A stretch of DNA of 64,000 nt from JAHRVQ01 sp051278195 (GTDB taxonomy: Bacteria > Pseudomonadota > Gammaproteobacteria > Pseudomonadales > Azotimanducaceae), in the NCBI GenBank assembly GCA_051278195.1, contig JBNMQM010000014.1, forward strand, positions 16,219 to 80,218, in the 5' to 3' direction. The notes under the pieces are model-generated. The model searched no databases and was not told the origin of the DNA. It saw nothing but the letters and a program-made list of their open reading frames with translations. The position numbers were made by a program, and so were the translations under genes. Position 1 is the first letter of the stretch, and every line of letters begins with the position of its first letter. This document shows positions 63,034 to 64,000 of this stretch, one piece after another.

Positions 63034-63768
63034 CTAGAGCTTCTTGCCCGCAAACTCCGCTTCTCTAAGGTGCAACTCGAATCCGCTGCCGTCAGCTTTC
63101 AGCTGCTGAAATCGCACCAACAGAAAGTCGTAATCAAGCGACAGCCAGAACATTGATTCTCGGTTCCGGCTATCTTTCACCCGGGCAGCCTTAATGGTGT
63201 TCATCTTGCCTAGTGGCGTATCAATGACCTCTTCGCCCACGACCTTAAAAGCATAATTCTTTAGTTTCCCACCATCGGCAATCACATATTCTAAATCTGG
63301 CCAAGGCTGTCCGCTCGCGTAGGCAGCTTTCAGATCTTCGCGTAATTTGAATTGATACAATAGCTTGTCGAGTGCGCCGGTGGGTACGTCCATGCGCCAG
63401 GGTTTGTCCTGCACATCGTTTAAGACCGTACCGGAGTCCCAATCAAAGCTCAGGATAGCATCTCGTTTCTTGCCGATGCCCGATCGGTGGTACTGATATT
63501 CGTAAGGAATTACCTCGGAGCCTTCGATGGTGAACTCCGTTGTTTCGGTAATCGAGGCAAAAATGGAAGTGGCTTTTGAGGACAGGCGATAACGGCCGGT
63601 CTCATCTTGGGTTAATTCGCGAACACCCTTTGCGCTAATGGGCAGACCTTTGTAATCAGCCTTATAAACCGCTCGAAACAAGCTTGGATTGATCCCGCTA
63701 TTCACGTCGTCCGCCGCTGCCCAGGAAGGCTGACAGACGAATAGTAGGGCAAAAATGATCCAGCGCAT
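63034..63768 (-). CDS. Exported DUF3108 domain protein
   Basis: 244 residues. A signal peptide (about 1-19, ending SWAAADD) precedes a beta-rich domain beginning FRAVYKADYKGLPISAKGVRELTQDETGRYRLSSKATS, typical of DUF3108, with a KMNTIKAARVKDSRNRESMFWLSLDYDFLLVRFQQLKADGS C-terminal half. Family members are periplasmic, of unknown function, probably binding a lipid-like ligand. AAAGGA precedes the ATG. Confidence 0.88.
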   Translation of the reverse strand: MRWIIFALLFVCQPSWAAADDVNSGINPSLFRAVYKADYKGLPISAKGVRELTQDETGRYRLSSKATSIFASITETTEFTIEGSEVIPYEYQYHRSGIGKKRDAILSFDWDSGTVLNDVQDKPWRMDVPTGALDKLLYQFKLREDLKAAYASGQPWPDLEYVIADGGKLKNYAFKVVGEEVIDTPLGKMNTIKAARVKDSRNRESMFWLSLDYDFLLVRFQQLKADGSGFELHLREAEFAGKKL

Positions 63769-63944
63769 GGTTTTTCCTTTAAATTCAACGGGCTCTTGTA
63801 AAAGAGCGGTTAGTCTATGACAATTTGGAACACGATTGCCGTAAACAATTCCATCATATTCAAGTTCGCTGAACGCGGCATGAATAGCTCTGAGGAACGA
63901 ACATCACCATACACTATCGTCAAATCAACTTTGTCCGCATCTTA

Positions 63945-64000
63945 ATGCTGGCAGTGTGCGCCTTTATGTCTGCGCCATCATTCGCCGTGCTCGTTAAAGA
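63945..64000 (+). CDS. Possible start of an exported protein, cut by the window end
   Basis: From the ATG at 63945 the frame stays open to the end of the window and reads MLAVCAFMSAPSFAVLVK, which looks like a signal peptide with a cleavage site after SFA. No clear ribosome-binding site is seen, and the frame is open upstream to about 63897 without a normal start codon. Too short to identify. Confidence 0.3.
   Translation, partial: MLAVCAFMSAPSFAVLVK

Overview
The window reads as the chromosome of a free-living, probably aquatic gammaproteobacterium. Evidence for this is the gene order smc-zipA-ligA, the order argG / motY / pyrC / rnt / (grxD), and a metG-rsx-nth block next to apbC-dcd; these resemble Pseudomonadales-type gammaproteobacteria. 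ZipA, RdgC, RNase T, MotY and the Rsx complex are all gammaproteobacterial genes. Base composition looks close to balanced and fairly even. I see no insertion sequence, prophage, CRISPR array, rRNA or convincing tRNA. The genus cannot be fixed from the sequence alone.

Layout. 1-531 is a non-coding leader with two terminator-like hairpins. 532-4228 encodes two half ABC exporters whose nucleotide-binding motifs follow the asymmetric ABCC (MRP-like) pattern. 4365-7121 (minus) holds a receiver/ATPase signalling protein and asnS. 7238-8793 (plus) is a metallo-beta-lactamase-fold hydrolase plus an SMP-30 protein. 8849-13490 (minus) is rdgC, a serine hydrolase and tex. 13887-16992 (plus) is a Sel1-like exported protein, an alpha/beta hydrolase and a beta-lactamase-like protein. 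17115-24130 is the tight smc-zipA-ligA-lipoprotein operon, followed by a possible small minus-strand gene. 24474-30498 is dinG, a glycerate-kinase-like gene, a glycine-zipper protein and a PepSY/response regulator/sensor kinase operon. 30703-33640 (minus) is a DUF349 protein and a CDGSH protein. 33757-35732 is an acyl-CoA dehydrogenase with a second alpha/beta hydrolase paralogous to the first. 35733-36450 is a repeat-rich spacer with a strong terminator. 36451-39653 (minus) is a thiolase and a family-20 glycosidase. 39809-45195 is a diguanylate cyclase and a 1401-residue PilZ-GGDEF-EAL protein. 45192-48990 is argD, an orphan hydantoinase-B-like gene, grxD and a broken FMN-binding/PepSY remnant. 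49006-52454 (minus) is a sensor diguanylate cyclase, rnt and pyrC. 52556-55027 is motY and argG. 55038-61284 (minus) is metG-rsxA-rsxB/C'-rsxD-rsxG-rsxE-nth. 61430-62883 is apbC and dcd, 63034-63768 (minus) a DUF3108 protein, and the window ends in the first codons of a possible exported protein.

Two observations stand out. (1) The Rsx/Rnf operon has no separate rsxC. Instead RsxB is fused in frame to what looks like only the C-terminal two-cluster ferredoxin part of RsxC, so the NADH/FMN-binding module is absent from the operon. (2) At about nine gene ends, short tandem repeats (unit 8, 11, 12, 14, 15, 19 or 59 bases) begin at or just after the stop codon, and nearly every unit carries a stop triplet. 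In several the first unit includes the last codons of the gene. At dcd the three units carry TGA, TAA and TAG in turn.

The window also holds three cyclic-di-GMP proteins and one complete two-component system. All functional statements are read from motifs and family resemblance; no database search was run.
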